DNA of 64,000 bases. It comes from Thauera sp. JM12B12. GTDB taxonomy: Bacteria > Pseudomonadota > Gammaproteobacteria > Burkholderiales > Rhodocyclaceae. The notes beneath the pieces are model-generated. The model was not told the origin of the DNA. It saw only the letters and a program-made list of their open reading frames with translations, and did no database searches. The position numbers and the translations under genes are program-made. The stretch is taken from contig NZ_CP154859.1 of the NCBI RefSeq assembly GCF_039614725.1, positions 558,001 through 622,000 of the forward strand, in the 5' to 3' direction. Positions 55,478-64,000 of the stretch are shown here, piece after piece (positions within the stretch are counted from its first letter, which is position 1; each line of letters begins with the position of its first letter).

Positions 55478-56821
55478 ATGAACTCCAAGCAGCGCGCAGC
55501 GGATGCCGAGGCATCCCTTTCCGACAGCCCGCCGGCGGCGGCGATGCCCACGGCCGCACTGAGCGCGGTGCGTACCGATCGCAGCCGGCTGTTGCAGCTG
55601 CGCTGGGTTTCGCTCGGCGCCATGGCGCTGATGAGCCTGGTGGTGTTCCCGTGGCTGGCGCCATCGCAGCCGGTGGCGCCGCTCGCCGGGGTGACGCTGT
55701 GCCTGCTCGCGGTGAACCTGGCCCTGCTCGGCGGCGTGGCGCGCTGGCTGGTCGGGCGCTGGGGCGCCTTCCTGCAGCTCGTGGTCGACCTGACGGCATG
55801 GGCCGCCTTCCTCTACTTCGCCGGCGGCGTCACCAACCCGGCGATCTCGCTGCTGCTGCCGGTGGTCGCGGTGGGGGCGTCGATCCTTCCGGCGGCGCAG
55901 GCCTGGCTGCTGGCGGGGCTTGCCGTGATCGCCTATTCGCTGCTGTGGCGCTTCCATCTGCCGGTGCATCTGGCCGACGGCGAGCAGGCCAACTACTGGC
56001 ACCTTGCGGGCATGTGGATCAGTTTCGCCTTTGCGGCGACGACGGTGGTGTGGTTCATCGTGCGGCTCAACAGCGAACTGGCGCGCCGCGACGAAGAGCT
56101 GGCTGCGCTCAATGCCGCGCGTGCGCGGGACGCCTACGTGGTGGGCTTGGGCAAGCTCGCCGCCGGGGCCGCGCACCGCCTCGGCACCCCGCTCGGCACC
56201 CTGCGCATCCTGACGGACGAGCTCGCCTCCCGCGCCGAACTGCCTGCCGACGTCCACGAGGACCTGGCCCTGATGCGTGCGCAGGTCGAGCAGTGCCGCG
56301 ACATCCTCAACGGTCTCGCGCGCGAGGCTGGCCAGCAGCGGGCCGAGGGTGGCGGGGCGGTCGATGCGCCGGCGTGGGCGCGCGCGGTCGCCGAGCGCTG
56401 GCGGCGCCTGCGGCCGGGGGCGAGGTTGGAGATTCCGGACGCGGCGGCCGCCCTCGGCGCGGTCATCGTCGCCGATGCCTCGCTCGGCGAGGCCCTGCAC
56501 AACCTGATCGACAACGCCGCCAATGCCAACGCGCGCAGCGGGCGGCAGGACGCTGCGGTCGAGCTGGATGTGGAAGCGGGGGCCGGCGCGGAGGCAGGGA
56601 TGATCGTGATCGCGGTGAGCGATCGGGGGCCGGGGCTCGAGCCTGCGCGCGCCGAGGCTGCCCGCCACGCGCCCCTCGGCGCCCACGCCCAGGGCATGGG
56701 GGTAGGGCTGATGCTGGCGCACGCCGCGATCGAGCACCACGGCGGCCGCCTGGAGTTCCGTTCCCGGTCCGGCGGTGGCACGATTGCGCGCATGCTGATT
56801 CCCCGACAGGACGCCCGATGA
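55478..56821 (+). CDS. regB: RegB/PrrB-type redox sensor histidine kinase
   Basis: A 447-residue membrane kinase with six N-terminal helices (about 43-195). GGVTNP (116-121) matches the quinone-sensing GGxxNP motif. The H-box LAAGAAHRLGTPLGTLR has phospho-acceptor His233, and Cys273 in VEQCRDIL corresponds to the redox-active cysteine of RegB. The ATPase has HNLIDNAAN, DRGPGLEP and GMGVGLMLAH. It is divergent from nosZ and coupled by a 4-nt overlap to the response regulator. Also known as PrrB, RoxS or ActS. Confidence 0.9.
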   Translation: MNSKQRAADAEASLSDSPPAAAMPTAALSAVRTDRSRLLQLRWVSLGAMALMSLVVFPWLAPSQPVAPLAGVTLCLLAVNLALLGGVARWLVGRWGAFLQLVVDLTAWAAFLYFAGGVTNPAISLLLPVVAVGASILPAAQAWLLAGLAVIAYSLLWRFHLPVHLADGEQANYWHLAGMWISFAFAATTVVWFIVRLNSELARRDEELAALNAARARDAYVVGLGKLAAGAAHRLGTPLGTLRILTDELASRAELPADVHEDLALMRAQVEQCRDILNGLAREAGQQRAEGGGAVDAPAWARAVAERWRRLRPGARLEIPDAAAALGAVIVADASLGEALHNLIDNAANANARSGRQDAAVELDVEAGAGAEAGMIVIAVSDRGPGLEPARAEAARHAPLGAHAQGMGVGLMLAHAAIEHHGGRLEFRSRSGGGTIARMLIPRQDAR

Positions 56822-57360
56822 CCGTCGACAACGCCCCCTGCCTGCTGGTCGTCGATGACGACCCGGCGTTCAACAAGGTGCTGGCGCGCGCGCTCGGCCA
56901 GCGCGGCTTCGACACCTACGGCGCCACCGACGGCGAAGCTGCGCTGGAGCTGGCGCGCGACCACGAACCCGAGTTCGTCGTGCTCGACCTCAACATCGGC
57001 GGCGAGTCGGGACTGAAGCTGATACGGCCGCTGCTCGACGCCAGTCCCGGTGCGCGCATCCTGGTGCTGACCGGCTACGCCAGCATCGCCACCGCAGTCG
57101 ATGCGGTGAAGCTCGGCGCGATCCAGTACCTCGCCAAGCCGGCCGACGTCGACAGCATCGTGCGCGCGCTGCGTGCCGATGAGGTCGTGCTCGAGGACCG
57201 CGTGCCCGATGCGCCGATGTCGGTGGACCGGCTCGAGTGGGAGCACATCCAGCGCGTGCTCGCCGAGCACGACGGCAACATCTCGGCGACCGCGCGCGCG
57301 CTGCAGATGCACCGACGCACCTTGCAGCGCAAGCTGGCGCGGCCGCCGGCTGGCGCATGA
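56818..57360 (+). CDS. regA: RegA/ActR-type response regulator
   Basis: A 180-residue regulator: a receiver domain with phospho-Asp57 in VVLDLNIGG, a linker rich in acidic residues and Pro, and a Fis-type HTH (NISATARALQMHRRTLQRKL) near-identical to the RegA/PrrA DNA-binding region. It is the natural partner of the kinase directly upstream. In related bacteria RegA controls respiration, denitrification and carbon metabolism in response to redox state. Placed back to back with nosZ, it may act on that promoter. Confidence 0.92.
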   Translation: MTVDNAPCLLVVDDDPAFNKVLARALGQRGFDTYGATDGEAALELARDHEPEFVVLDLNIGGESGLKLIRPLLDASPGARILVLTGYASIATAVDAVKLGAIQYLAKPADVDSIVRALRADEVVLEDRVPDAPMSVDRLEWEHIQRVLAEHDGNISATARALQMHRRTLQRKLARPPAGA

Positions 57361-57414
57361 GCACGAGCCCTGGAAGGCCGGCTGCCAGCGCTTGAACGAC
57401 GCAGCCTCCGCCGC

Positions 57415-57852
57415 TCAGCCGAGCTGGGTGCGCACCCAGCGCACGATGTCTGCCGCGCCCATCGCGCCGGCCTGGCGCGCGAGCTCGCGGCCGCCGCGGA
57501 ACAGCGCCAGGGTCGGGATGCTGCGGATGCCGAAGCGCCCGGCCAGCGCCGGGTGGGCCTCGGTGTCGAGCTTGGCGAGCCGTACCTGCGGCTCGAGCAT
57601 GCCGGCAGCCTGGGCGAAGGCGGGCGCCATCATCCGGCAGGGGCCGCACCAGGGCGCCCAGAAGTCGACCAGCACCGGGATGTCGCTACGGCCGATGTGG
57701 CGCTCGAAGCTCGCGGCGTCGAGCTCGACCGGGTGGGCGGTGAACAGCGCCTGGCCGCACTGACCGCAATTCGGTGCGTCGGCGAGGCGGGCGGTGGGGA
57801 CGCGATTGACCGCGTTGCAGTGCGGGCAGACCAGGTGCAGGGCGTCGGGCAT
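57415..57852 (-). CDS. trxC: thioredoxin TrxC (thioredoxin 2)
   Basis: A 145-residue thioredoxin with an N-terminal zinc ribbon (Cys9, Cys12, Cys29 and Cys32) and the active site WAPWCGPC (Cys69 and Cys72). This is the TrxC layout, a cytoplasmic disulfide reductase often linked to oxidative stress. GGAG precedes the ATG at 57852; a 97-residue upstream extension in frame is unlike the family. Confidence 0.92.
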   Translation of the reverse strand: MPDALHLVCPHCNAVNRVPTARLADAPNCGQCGQALFTAHPVELDAASFERHIGRSDIPVLVDFWAPWCGPCRMMAPAFAQAAGMLEPQVRLAKLDTEAHPALAGRFGIRSIPTLALFRGGRELARQAGAMGAADIVRWVRTQLG

Positions 57853-58048
57853 GGCAGGCTCCGGTAATTTCGGATTTTCCTGATATTGCGGCGCGGACGA
57901 GGGTTTCAAGGCCTCCATGCGGTCCTGCGTGGCGTGCCCGCATGGTCGGGATCGGCGCCGGTATCGGGACTGCTGCGTCACGATGGCCTGCGACATCGCG
58001 CGGTCGGGCGGATAATGGCGGGGTTTCCAGACCAAAGGAGCAGCGTCA

Positions 58049-58636
58049 ATGAACCAGCCCCGAATCGTGGTGGTGGCCGGCAGCCGCCGGCGCGAGGCCT
58101 TGTCCAGACGGGTGGCGCAGGCCTGTGCGCTGGCCGTGCGCAATGCCGGTGCGGAGGTGGAATCGATCGACCTCGACGACTACCCGGCACCGCTCTACGA
58201 CGGCGACCTCGAGGCCGACTCCGGCCTGCCCGAGCCCGTCGTGCGCCTGCAGCGCCTGCTGCATGCGAGCGACGGCCTGCTGGTGGTCAATCCCGAGTAC
58301 AACGGCTCGATCACGCCCCTGCTCAAGAACACGCTCGACTGGTGCTCGCGGCCCAACCCCGCCGACCCCGAGCGCTCCGGCGGCAAGGTGTATGCCGGGC
58401 GCGCCGCGGCGGTGGTGGGAAGCTCGCCGGGCGCGCTCGGCGGCATGCGGGTGCTGTTCCATGTGCGCGACATTCTCGGCTACCTGGGCATGCAGGTCAT
58501 CCCGCAGCAGCTCGCGGTGGCGAAGGCGGGCGAGGCGGTGGGGGACGATGCGCGCCTGCGCGACGCCGCGCAGCAGGACATGCTCGACAAGCTTGCCGCC
58601 GCGCTGGTCGACAGCGCGCGCCGCCTGCGCAGCTGA
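58049..58636 (+). CDS. NADPH-dependent FMN reductase
   Basis: A 195-residue flavodoxin-fold reductase of the FMN_red family. VVVAGSRRREALSRRVA binds the FMN phosphate; VVNPEYNGSITPLLKNTLDW is the family signature near the isoalloxazine ring. It reduces FMN or quinones with NAD(P)H. AAGGAG precedes the ATG. It is divergent from trxC with about 196 bp between. Confidence 0.87.
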   Translation: MNQPRIVVVAGSRRREALSRRVAQACALAVRNAGAEVESIDLDDYPAPLYDGDLEADSGLPEPVVRLQRLLHASDGLLVVNPEYNGSITPLLKNTLDWCSRPNPADPERSGGKVYAGRAAAVVGSSPGALGGMRVLFHVRDILGYLGMQVIPQQLAVAKAGEAVGDDARLRDAAQQDMLDKLAAALVDSARRLRS

Positions 58637-58649
58637 GCGTACGGCGGGT

Positions 58650-58997
58650 TCAGACGCCCCAGACGACCGGCGTTTCCTCGCGCAGCGACTCTTCCATCAT
58701 GCTCAGCAGCGGCCAGGCGCGCTGGGCGAGGCCGACCGGCGCCGCCATGCCGGTGCGGCCGGCTTCCTTGTCGGCAGCCTCGTCGGCTTCGGTGCGCTGG
58801 CGCTCGAGCTCGGCCTGGCGGGCGCGGTCTTCCTCGATCGCGGCCTTGAGGCGGGCGATCGCTTCGGGGAGTTGCTGGGCGGTGATGATGCCCTGCGCGT
58901 TGTGCGGATCCTTGCCGAGGATGGCGATCAGCTTCTTCGCGGAATCGCCGAGCATGATGACGTCGGCACTGGCGTGGGACTTGAAGGTGACGAGCAT
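58650..58997 (-). CDS. DUF1840 protein
   Basis: A 115-residue protein of the DUF1840 family common in betaproteobacteria (MLVTFKSHASADVIMLGD, AKKLIAILGK, and RAWPLLSMMEES near the end). A charged Arg/Glu-rich helix occupies the middle. The function is not known. GGAGG precedes the ATG. It follows the phosphoribosyltransferase gene by 15 bp and is probably its operon partner. Confidence 0.82.
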   Translation of the reverse strand: MLVTFKSHASADVIMLGDSAKKLIAILGKDPHNAQGIITAQQLPEAIARLKAAIEEDRARQAELERQRTEADEAADKEAGRTGMAAPVGLAQRAWPLLSMMEESLREETPVVWGV

Positions 58998-59012
58998 TTC
59001 CTGGCCTCCTGG

Positions 59013-59570
59013 TTACAGACCCTTGACGGCGTAGATGCCGGGCGCGTTGCGCCAGTAGCCCTTGTAGTCCATCCCGCAGCCGAACAGGAAGCGGTCGGGG
59101 ATGTCGAGGCCGGAGAAGTCGGCGCGCATGCCCGGCGTGGCCTTGCGATCGTGCAGCTTGTGCACCAGCACTGCGGACAGCACCTCGGCAGCGCCCTCTT
59201 CCTTGAGGTGCTCGATGATCGCCTTGAGCGTGTGGCCCTCGTCGAGGATGTCGTCCAGCACCAGCACCGTGCGTCCGCGCAGGTCCTGGGTCGGACGCAC
59301 GCGCCAGTCGAGCAGGGTGCCCTGGATCGCGTGGCCGTAGCGGCTGGCGTGCAGGTAGGCGACCTCGAGCGGGAAGGGCAGGCGCGGCAGGATGCGGCCG
59401 GCGAGGATCAGGCCGCCGTTCATCACCGCATAGACGAGCGGGTTGGCGTCGGCGAGGCGGGCGGTGATCTCGGCCGCCATGCGGTCCAGGGCCGCTTCCA
59501 CGGTGGCGGCGTCGGCGAGGCAGTCGGCCTCCTCGCGGGCGCGGCGGACTTCTTCCATATTGAGGGACAT
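59013..59570 (-). CDS. hypoxanthine-guanine phosphoribosyltransferase
   Basis: A 185-residue type I phosphoribosyltransferase. The PRPP loop [14 protein letters not shown] and the flexible [10 protein letters not shown] region are clear; [14 protein letters not shown] near the C-terminus binds the purine. It salvages hypoxanthine or guanine. The start has little Shine-Dalgarno sequence. It is divergent from upp with 197 bp between, so purine and pyrimidine salvage share one promoter region. Confidence 0.87.
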   Translation of the reverse strand: MSLNMEEVRRAREEADCLADAATVEAALDRMAAEITARLADANPLVYAVMNGGLILAGRILPRLPFPLEVAYLHASRYGHAIQGTLLDWRVRPTQDLRGRTVLVLDDILDEGHTLKAIIEHLKEEGAAEVLSAVLVHKLHDRKATPGMRADFSGLDIPDRFLFGCGMDYKGYWRNAPGIYAVKGL

Positions 59571-59767
59571 GTCGATGGACTGCGGGCGCTTGCCCGGGGC
59601 GTTTTCGGACGCGTCATTCTAGCGCCGATCCCGCGCCGGCGGCGGCTCCGGGGGCGTGCGCCGGGCTGACGGATGGCGCGGCGCGCGCGCTGTGGTTTGT
59701 GCGCTTGTGCGCGGACGGGCGGCGCGGTAAAAGGTGCGGGTCTTCCTCCTGCCGCCCGGAATCCGCC

Positions 59768-60400
59768 ATGCCCATCCACGAAATCCGCCACCCGCTCGTG
59801 CGCCACAAGATCGGCCTGATGCGCGAGGGCGACATCAGCACCAAGAAGTTCCGCGAGCTCACCGCCGAGATCGCGCGCCTGCTCGCCTACGAGGCGTGCA
59901 AGGACTTCCCGCTCGAGACGGTCGAGATCCAGGGCTGGGCGGGGCCGGTCGAGATCGAGCAGATCAAGGGCAAGAAGGTCACCGTCGTACCGATCCTGCG
60001 CGCCGGCCTGGGCATGCTCGACGGCGTGCTCGACATGGTGCCGAGCGCCAAGGTCAGCGTGGTCGGCATCGCGCGCGACGAGGAGACGCTGCAGCCGGTG
60101 CCCTATTTCGAGAAGTTCGTCGGCCAGCTGAACGAACGCATGGCGCTGATCATCGATCCGATGCTGGCCACCGGCGGCTCGATGGTCGCCACCGTCGACA
60201 TGCTCAAGCGCAAGGGCTGCAGCCAAGTGCGCGCGCTGGTGCTGGTGGCGGCGCCCGAGGGCATCGCGCTGATGGGCGAGAAGCACCCCGACGTCGACAT
60301 CTACACCGCGAGCGTCGACAGCCACCTCAACGAGCACGGCTACATCATCCCAGGCCTGGGCGATGCCGGAGACAAGATCTTCGGCACCCGGCACAACTGA
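59768..60400 (+). CDS. upp: uracil phosphoribosyltransferase
   Basis: A 210-residue Upp that makes UMP from uracil and PRPP. Motifs: [25 protein letters not shown], the PRPP-loop [10 protein letters not shown] and the C-terminal [16 protein letters not shown]. The length is typical. It is 105 bp upstream of the uracil permease. Confidence 0.95.
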   Translation: MPIHEIRHPLVRHKIGLMREGDISTKKFRELTAEIARLLAYEACKDFPLETVEIQGWAGPVEIEQIKGKKVTVVPILRAGLGMLDGVLDMVPSAKVSVVGIARDEETLQPVPYFEKFVGQLNERMALIIDPMLATGGSMVATVDMLKRKGCSQVRALVLVAAPEGIALMGEKHPDVDIYTASVDSHLNEHGYIIPGLGDAGDKIFGTRHN

Positions 60401-60505
60401 TCTCCGCGGCCGGCTGCGGCCGCCCTTCATCCGCGTTTCATCCATAACGACAACCATGCCGGGTGTCGCCGCACTCCCGCGGCACAGCCTGGCGGAGAAC
60501 GACCC

Positions 60506-61753
60506 ATGCGTGAAATCCCCATCCAGTCGTCCGAGCCGGTGTGGCGGCAGGCGATCTCGGGCGCCCAGATCCTCTTCGTCGCCTTCGGCGCGCTGGTGCT
60601 GGTGCCATTGCTCACCGGGCTGAATCCCTCTCTCGCGCTGCTCGGCGCCGGGGTCGGCACGCTGCTGTTCCAGCTCATCACCGGGCGCCAGGTGCCGATT
60701 TTCCTCGGCTCGAGCTTCGCCTTCATCGCGCCGATCATCTTCAGCATCCAGACCTGGGGCATTCCGGCGACCATGGGGGCGCTCGCCTGCGTGTCGCTGA
60801 TGTATTTCGTCTTCGCCGGCCTGGTGTGGAAGCATGGCGCCGAGATCGTGCACCGCTACATGCCGCCGGTGGTGGTGGGGCCGATCATCATGATCATCGG
60901 CCTGTCGCTCGCCGCGGTGGGCGTCAACATGGCGATGGGGCGCAGCGGCGACGGCAAGATCGAGCTCGTGCCCTATGCGACCGCGCTCACCGTGGCGGGG
61001 ATTTCCTTCGGTACGACGGTGCTGGTGGCGGTGTTCGCGCGTGGCTTCCTGAAGCTGGTGCCCATCCTGTGCGGGGTGGGCGCGGGCTACTTGGCGGCGA
61101 TCCTGTTCGGGCTGGTGGATTTCGCCGCGGTGGGTGCGGCGCCCTGGTTCGTGCTGCCGCAGTTCGTCACCCCGAGCTTCGAACTCGCGGCCATCCTCTT
61201 CATGCTGCCGGTGGCGCTGGCGCCTGCGATCGAGCACGTCGGCGACGTGCTCGCGATCGGCGGCGTGACCGGCAAGGACTACACCGAGAAGCCCGGCCTG
61301 CACCGCACCCTGGCCGGCGACGGCGCCGGCGTGCTGTTCGCCGGCCTGATCGGCGGGCCGCCGATCACCACCTATTCCGAGGTCACCGGCGCGGTCACGC
61401 TGACCAAGAACTACAACCCGGCGATCATGACGTGGGCGGCGGTGCTGGCGGTGATCCTCGCCTTCTTCGGCAAGTTCAATGCGCTGCTGGCCTCGATCCC
61501 GGTGCCGGTGATGGGCGGCATCATGATGCTGATGTTCGGCTCGGTGGCGGCAGTGGGCCTCAACACCCTGATCAAGGCGCGGGTCGACCTCGAGGAACCG
61601 CGCAACCTCGTCATCGTGTCCGCGGTGCTCGTGATGGGGATCGGCGGGCTGGCGCTGAACTTCGACGGCCTCACCCTGCAGGGCGTCAGCCTGTGCGGCG
61701 TCGTCGCGGTGCTGCTGAACCTGATCCTTCCGAAGCCTCGAGGCGGCGCCTGA
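60506..61753 (+). CDS. uraA: uracil:proton symporter UraA
   Basis: A 415-residue NCS2-family permease with about 14 membrane segments. GSSFAFIAPI, ALAPAIEHVGDVLAIG and GPPITTYSEVTGAV (Glu residues that hold the uracil ring) match UraA. GGAG precedes the ATG. Together with upp it forms a uracil uptake and salvage unit. Its 3' end overlaps the convergent yqjK-like gene by 68 bp. Confidence 0.92.
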   Translation: MREIPIQSSEPVWRQAISGAQILFVAFGALVLVPLLTGLNPSLALLGAGVGTLLFQLITGRQVPIFLGSSFAFIAPIIFSIQTWGIPATMGALACVSLMYFVFAGLVWKHGAEIVHRYMPPVVVGPIIMIIGLSLAAVGVNMAMGRSGDGKIELVPYATALTVAGISFGTTVLVAVFARGFLKLVPILCGVGAGYLAAILFGLVDFAAVGAAPWFVLPQFVTPSFELAAILFMLPVALAPAIEHVGDVLAIGGVTGKDYTEKPGLHRTLAGDGAGVLFAGLIGGPPITTYSEVTGAVTLTKNYNPAIMTWAAVLAVILAFFGKFNALLASIPVPVMGGIMMLMFGSVAAVGLNTLIKARVDLEEPRNLVIVSAVLVMGIGGLALNFDGLTLQGVSLCGVVAVLLNLILPKPRGGA

Positions 61754-62087
61754 GCAGCGCGAGCAGTCCCCGCAGCAGCGGCACCGCGGTGGGGAGCAGC
61801 GCCGAAAGCTTGCCGCCGCGCATCTGGCGCACGACCAGCCAGCCCACCCAGGCACGCTTGGCGAGGCGCAGCGTCAGCCGCGGTTTTGCGGCGAGCACGA
61901 CGAGCAGCGCGACCGACAGCACCGGCACCTTGTCCTTCGCCCAGGCGAGCTGATCGCGCAGGGAGTCGACGCGATCGAGTGCGCCGTCTATACCCGCCAG
62001 CCGGCGGCCGATGTCGGCGCGCTGGGTCTCTGCCCGAAGTTGCAGCCTCTGCTTGCGCAATGCGAGTTCGACGTGGCGGGCGTCCAT
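61686..62087 (-). CDS. YqjK-like small protein
   Basis: A 133-residue basic protein with one or two hydrophobic segments (VPVLSVALLVVLAA, ALLPTAVPLLRGLLALL). Sequence similarity to YqjK is slight; the assignment rests on the gene order yqjD, yqjE, yqjK. It starts 13 bp after the yqjE-like gene. The last 22 codons overlap uraA on the other strand. Confidence 0.65.
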   Translation of the reverse strand: MDARHVELALRKQRLQLRAETQRADIGRRLAGIDGALDRVDSLRDQLAWAKDKVPVLSVALLVVLAAKPRLTLRLAKRAWVGWLVVRQMRGGKLSALLPTAVPLLRGLLALLRRRLEASEGSGSAAPRRRRTG

Positions 62088-62100
62088 GCGCGGGGTGCCT

Positions 62101-62493
62101 TCAGTCGGGCTTTTTCAGGGCGTCGCGATCGCGCGCGAGCTCGGCGAGGCTGGCCGAGAACAGCTTCGTGCCGCTGCGGAAGGCGCGCGCCGCGTTGCGC
62201 GCGGCGAGCAGCCCGCCGCCCAGGCAGATCGCGGTCGCGAGACCGAGCGCGAGCAGGCGGTGCTCTTCCCAGAACAGCACGGTCAGGAAGATCATCAGGA
62301 ACACCAGCCCGAAGCCGAGCAGCAGCCCGGCCAGCACGGTGTTGAGCGCGAGGCCGGCGAGGCGGAGCTTCTCCTCCTGAAGCTCGACTGCGAGCAGTTC
62401 GAGCCGCGTCTGCACCGTCTGCAGGCCGGCATCGACGATGCCGTGCAGGCTTTCGGCCAGACGCGGTCTGGGCGCCCTGGGGTCGGCGCTCAT
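62101..62493 (-). CDS. phage holin-like/YqjE family membrane protein
   Basis: A 130-residue protein with an amphipathic N-terminal helix, then two membrane helices (LALNTVLAGLLLGFGLVFLMIFL and RLLALGLATAICLGGGLLAA). This is the Holin-X/YqjE pattern. It lies 4 bp after the yqjD-like gene. No phage genes are near, so holin activity is not implied. Confidence 0.82.
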   Translation of the reverse strand: MSADPRAPRPRLAESLHGIVDAGLQTVQTRLELLAVELQEEKLRLAGLALNTVLAGLLLGFGLVFLMIFLTVLFWEEHRLLALGLATAICLGGGLLAARNAARAFRSGTKLFSASLAELARDRDALKKPD

Positions 62494-62497
62494 CGAC

Positions 62498-62809
62498 TCA
62501 GCGGCGGCTGACCAGGAGGCCGAGCAGGAAGGCGACGCCCGCGGCGACGCCGACCGACTGCCAGGGGTGGTCGTGCACGTAGTCGTCGGTGGCGCGCGCC
62601 GCCTTCTGGCCGGAAGCGACGATCGCGGCTTCGGCGTCGGCGAGTCGGTCCTTGGCGATCGCCACGCGGCTGTTGATGCGCGCGCGCAGGTCGTCGAGCT
62701 TGCCGCCTTGCTGGTCGGCGGTGAGCTTGAGGAGTTCCTCGGCGTCCGAGATCAGCGACTTGAGGTCGTCCACGAGCTTGTCCTTGGAGGGGTGCTGGGT
62801 CGTTGCCAT
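62498..62809 (-). CDS. DUF883 (ElaB/YqjD family) membrane-anchored protein
   Basis: A 103-residue protein: a charged coiled-coil helix (LVDDLKSLISDAEELLKLT...) and a C-terminal membrane anchor (SVGVAAGVAFLLGLLVSRR) preceded by the family motif YVHDHPWQSVG. ElaB/YqjD proteins bind ribosomes at the membrane in stationary phase in E. coli. First of a three-gene unit. Confidence 0.87.
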   Translation of the reverse strand: MATTQHPSKDKLVDDLKSLISDAEELLKLTADQQGGKLDDLRARINSRVAIAKDRLADAEAAIVASGQKAARATDDYVHDHPWQSVGVAAGVAFLLGLLVSRR

Positions 62810-63060
62810 GGTGGTTCTCCTGTCGGTGGTTCAAAGGGGGGACTGTATCCAGGCCTGCTTCAAGCCTAATCCTCGTCGTCGGCGATCGCAATGAACGATG
62901 CGTAAGGGGATGCTGTTCTCCTCGCGCGTCGGCACAGGGGGTGCGCGGGGCGCCAAGGCTTGGCAGAATCGGGGCCTCGCATGCGGTTGCGCCTGCTGCC
63001 TCGGTCGAGGTTGCGGCGCGGACCGTTGACGGACACCACGCTTGCCGAAAAGGTTGCCTC

Positions 63061-63567
63061 ATGATCCGCACACTCGCCTCGATCCTCTGCCTCGGTTTCG
63101 CCGCCGCCACTGCCCATGCCGCCGAGGGTATCGACACCGAGGCCTTCTTCGCGGCGGGCTTCACCGGCCTCGACGGAGAGAAGGTGGCGATGGAGCAGTT
63201 CCGTGGGCGACCGCTGGTGGTCAATTTCTGGGCGCGCTGGTGCGCGCCGTGCCGCGAGGAGATCCCGGAGCTTGCGAAGCTGCGTGCCGAGCAGGCGGCG
63301 GACGGTATCGAGGTGATCGGCGTGGCGATCGAGGAGGTCGGCAAGCGCGAGGCCGTGAAGGCGTTCGCCGCGACCTACGCGATCAACTACCCGGTCGTGC
63401 TCGCCGGGCGGGAGGGGATGTCCCTGATGAAGGCGCTCGGCAATCCCCAGGCGGGACTCCCGTTCACGGTCTACATCGGGCGCGACGGCAAGCCCGCGGG
63501 CAGCAAGCTCGGGCTCCTGCGCCGTGCCGAACTCGAGGCTGCGGCGCAGCGCCTGCTCGCACGCTGA
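63061..63567 (+). CDS. periplasmic TlpA-type thioredoxin
   Basis: A 168-residue exported thioredoxin-like protein. Signal peptide MIRTLASILCLGFAAATAHA; active site NFWARWCAPCREE; and a cis-Pro region in GLPFTVYIGRDG. TlpA/ResA proteins reduce disulfides in the periplasm, for example in cytochrome c or CuA assembly, which would suit the nos and cytochrome genes. A longer upstream reading frame (62803) runs through the divergent promoter region and was rejected. Confidence 0.87.
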   Translation: MIRTLASILCLGFAAATAHAAEGIDTEAFFAAGFTGLDGEKVAMEQFRGRPLVVNFWARWCAPCREEIPELAKLRAEQAADGIEVIGVAIEEVGKREAVKAFAATYAINYPVVLAGREGMSLMKALGNPQAGLPFTVYIGRDGKPAGSKLGLLRRAELEAAAQRLLAR

Positions 63568-63625
63568 GCGTCGGTGCGTGTGGCTACGGGCCGCCGTGGC
63601 CGCGCGCCGCACGCTTCGTCCGCGC

Positions 63626-64000
63626 TCAGATCGTCCAGTCGTAATCCACCGTCAGCGGGGCGTGGTCTGAGAAGCGCTCCGCCTTGTAGACCGCCGCGCT
63701 GCGCGCGCTCGCCGCGAGCCCCGGGGTGGCGACCTGGTAATCCAGCCGCCATCCGACGTTCTTCGCCCACGCCTGGCCTCGGTTCGACCACCACGTGTAG
63801 CAGGCGTCGGTGGCCTCCGGGTGCAGGCGGCGATAGACGTCGATCCAGCCCTGCTCGTCGAAGAGCCGGCTCAGCCAGGCACGCTCCTCGGGCAGGAAGC
63901 CCGAGTTCTTCTGGTTCGACTTCCAGTTCCTGAGGTCGGCCTCGCGGTGGGCGATGTTCCAGTCGCCGCACACCACGACCTCCTGGCCGCTCTGGAAGAG
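63626..64000 (-). CDS. xthA: exodeoxyribonuclease III (partial, 5' end beyond the window)
   Basis: The C-terminal ~125 residues of an ExoIII/AP endonuclease. VVCGDWNIAH is the catalytic Asp/Asn region, TWWSNRGQAWAKNVGWRLDY the DNA-binding part, and RFSDHAPLTVDYDW the catalytic His-containing end. The frame stays open to the last base of the window, so the start lies outside. Confidence 0.9.
   Translation of the reverse strand, partial: LFQSGQEVVVCGDWNIAHREADLRNWKSNQKNSGFLPEERAWLSRLFDEQGWIDVYRRLHPEATDACYTWWSNRGQAWAKNVGWRLDYQVATPGLAASARSAAVYKAERFSDHAPLTVDYDWTI

Noticed and set aside
62101..62493. Holin-like protein as a sign of a prophage
   Set aside because: It is the YqjE member of a yqjD-yqjE-yqjK-like unit; no other phage gene is nearby.

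Overview
The window reads as the chromosome of a GC-rich, denitrifying, aromatic-degrading betaproteobacterium, most likely from the Thauera/Azoarcus/Aromatoleum group. This placement is an inference from gene content: a full nos cluster, a RegBA-type redox regulator, a 3-hydroxyphenylpropionate (mhp) operon with its own ABC importer, a fused indolepyruvate ferredoxin oxidoreductase, and urease. No rRNA, tRNA, CRISPR array, phage or insertion sequence was recognised. One 621-bp stretch has no gene; all other gaps are under 300 bp.

Layout. 1-3.8 kb: an outer-membrane barrel protein, an aldehyde dehydrogenase and a Tat-exported transglutaminase-like protein. 3.9-6.6 kb: a four-gene bufferin operon (bufA-bufB-bufC-DoxX) for a post-translationally modified copper-binding peptide, with a possible ECF-type promoter. 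6.7-12 kb: a methyltransferase, an enoyl-CoA hydratase with an ADP-forming acyl-CoA synthetase, and a MASE1-GGDEF cyclase. 12-26.9 kb: divergent mhpR (IclR) and a leftward operon of about 14 kb: mhpA, mhpB, livK, livH, a livM-livG fusion, livF, a hemerythrin, mhpC, mhpD and iorAB. 27-32.6 kb: a second meta-pathway unit (semialdehyde dehydrogenase, hydratase, oxalocrotonate decarboxylase), divergent from an aromatic-acid MFS transporter with a C-terminal Usp-like domain. 32.8-40.5 kb: an opgB-like gene, then ureDABCEFG and a mini HupE/UreJ-like protein; ureF carries a translated REP doublet. 40.6-44.8 kb: an ornithine cyclodeaminase family reductase, an adenine deaminase-like enzyme, a patatin phospholipase and a tandem hotdog thioesterase. 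44.8-57.4 kb: a cytochrome c5-like lipoprotein and the nos cluster (nosZ, nosR, membrane ORF, nosD, F, Y, L, two small ORFs, a second NosL-like protein), with regB-regA divergent from nosZ. 57.4-64 kb: trxC, an FMN reductase, DUF1840, a phosphoribosyltransferase, upp, uraA, a yqjD-yqjE-yqjK-like unit, a TlpA-type thioredoxin and a partial exonuclease III.

How it fits together. Three promoters (nosZ, nosR, cytochrome c5) each carry an FNR/DNR-like dyad followed, exactly 22 nt downstream, by a -10-like hexamer, the geometry of class II FNR-activated promoters. This points to a shared anaerobic N2O-respiration regulon beside a redox-sensing two-component system. The mhp operon combines uptake, ring hydroxylation, meta cleavage and downstream hydrolysis under an MhpR-like activator; the aldolase and acetaldehyde dehydrogenase that finish the pathway are not in the window. 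The bufferin operon and the copper-demanding nos system together suggest a cell that manages copper actively.
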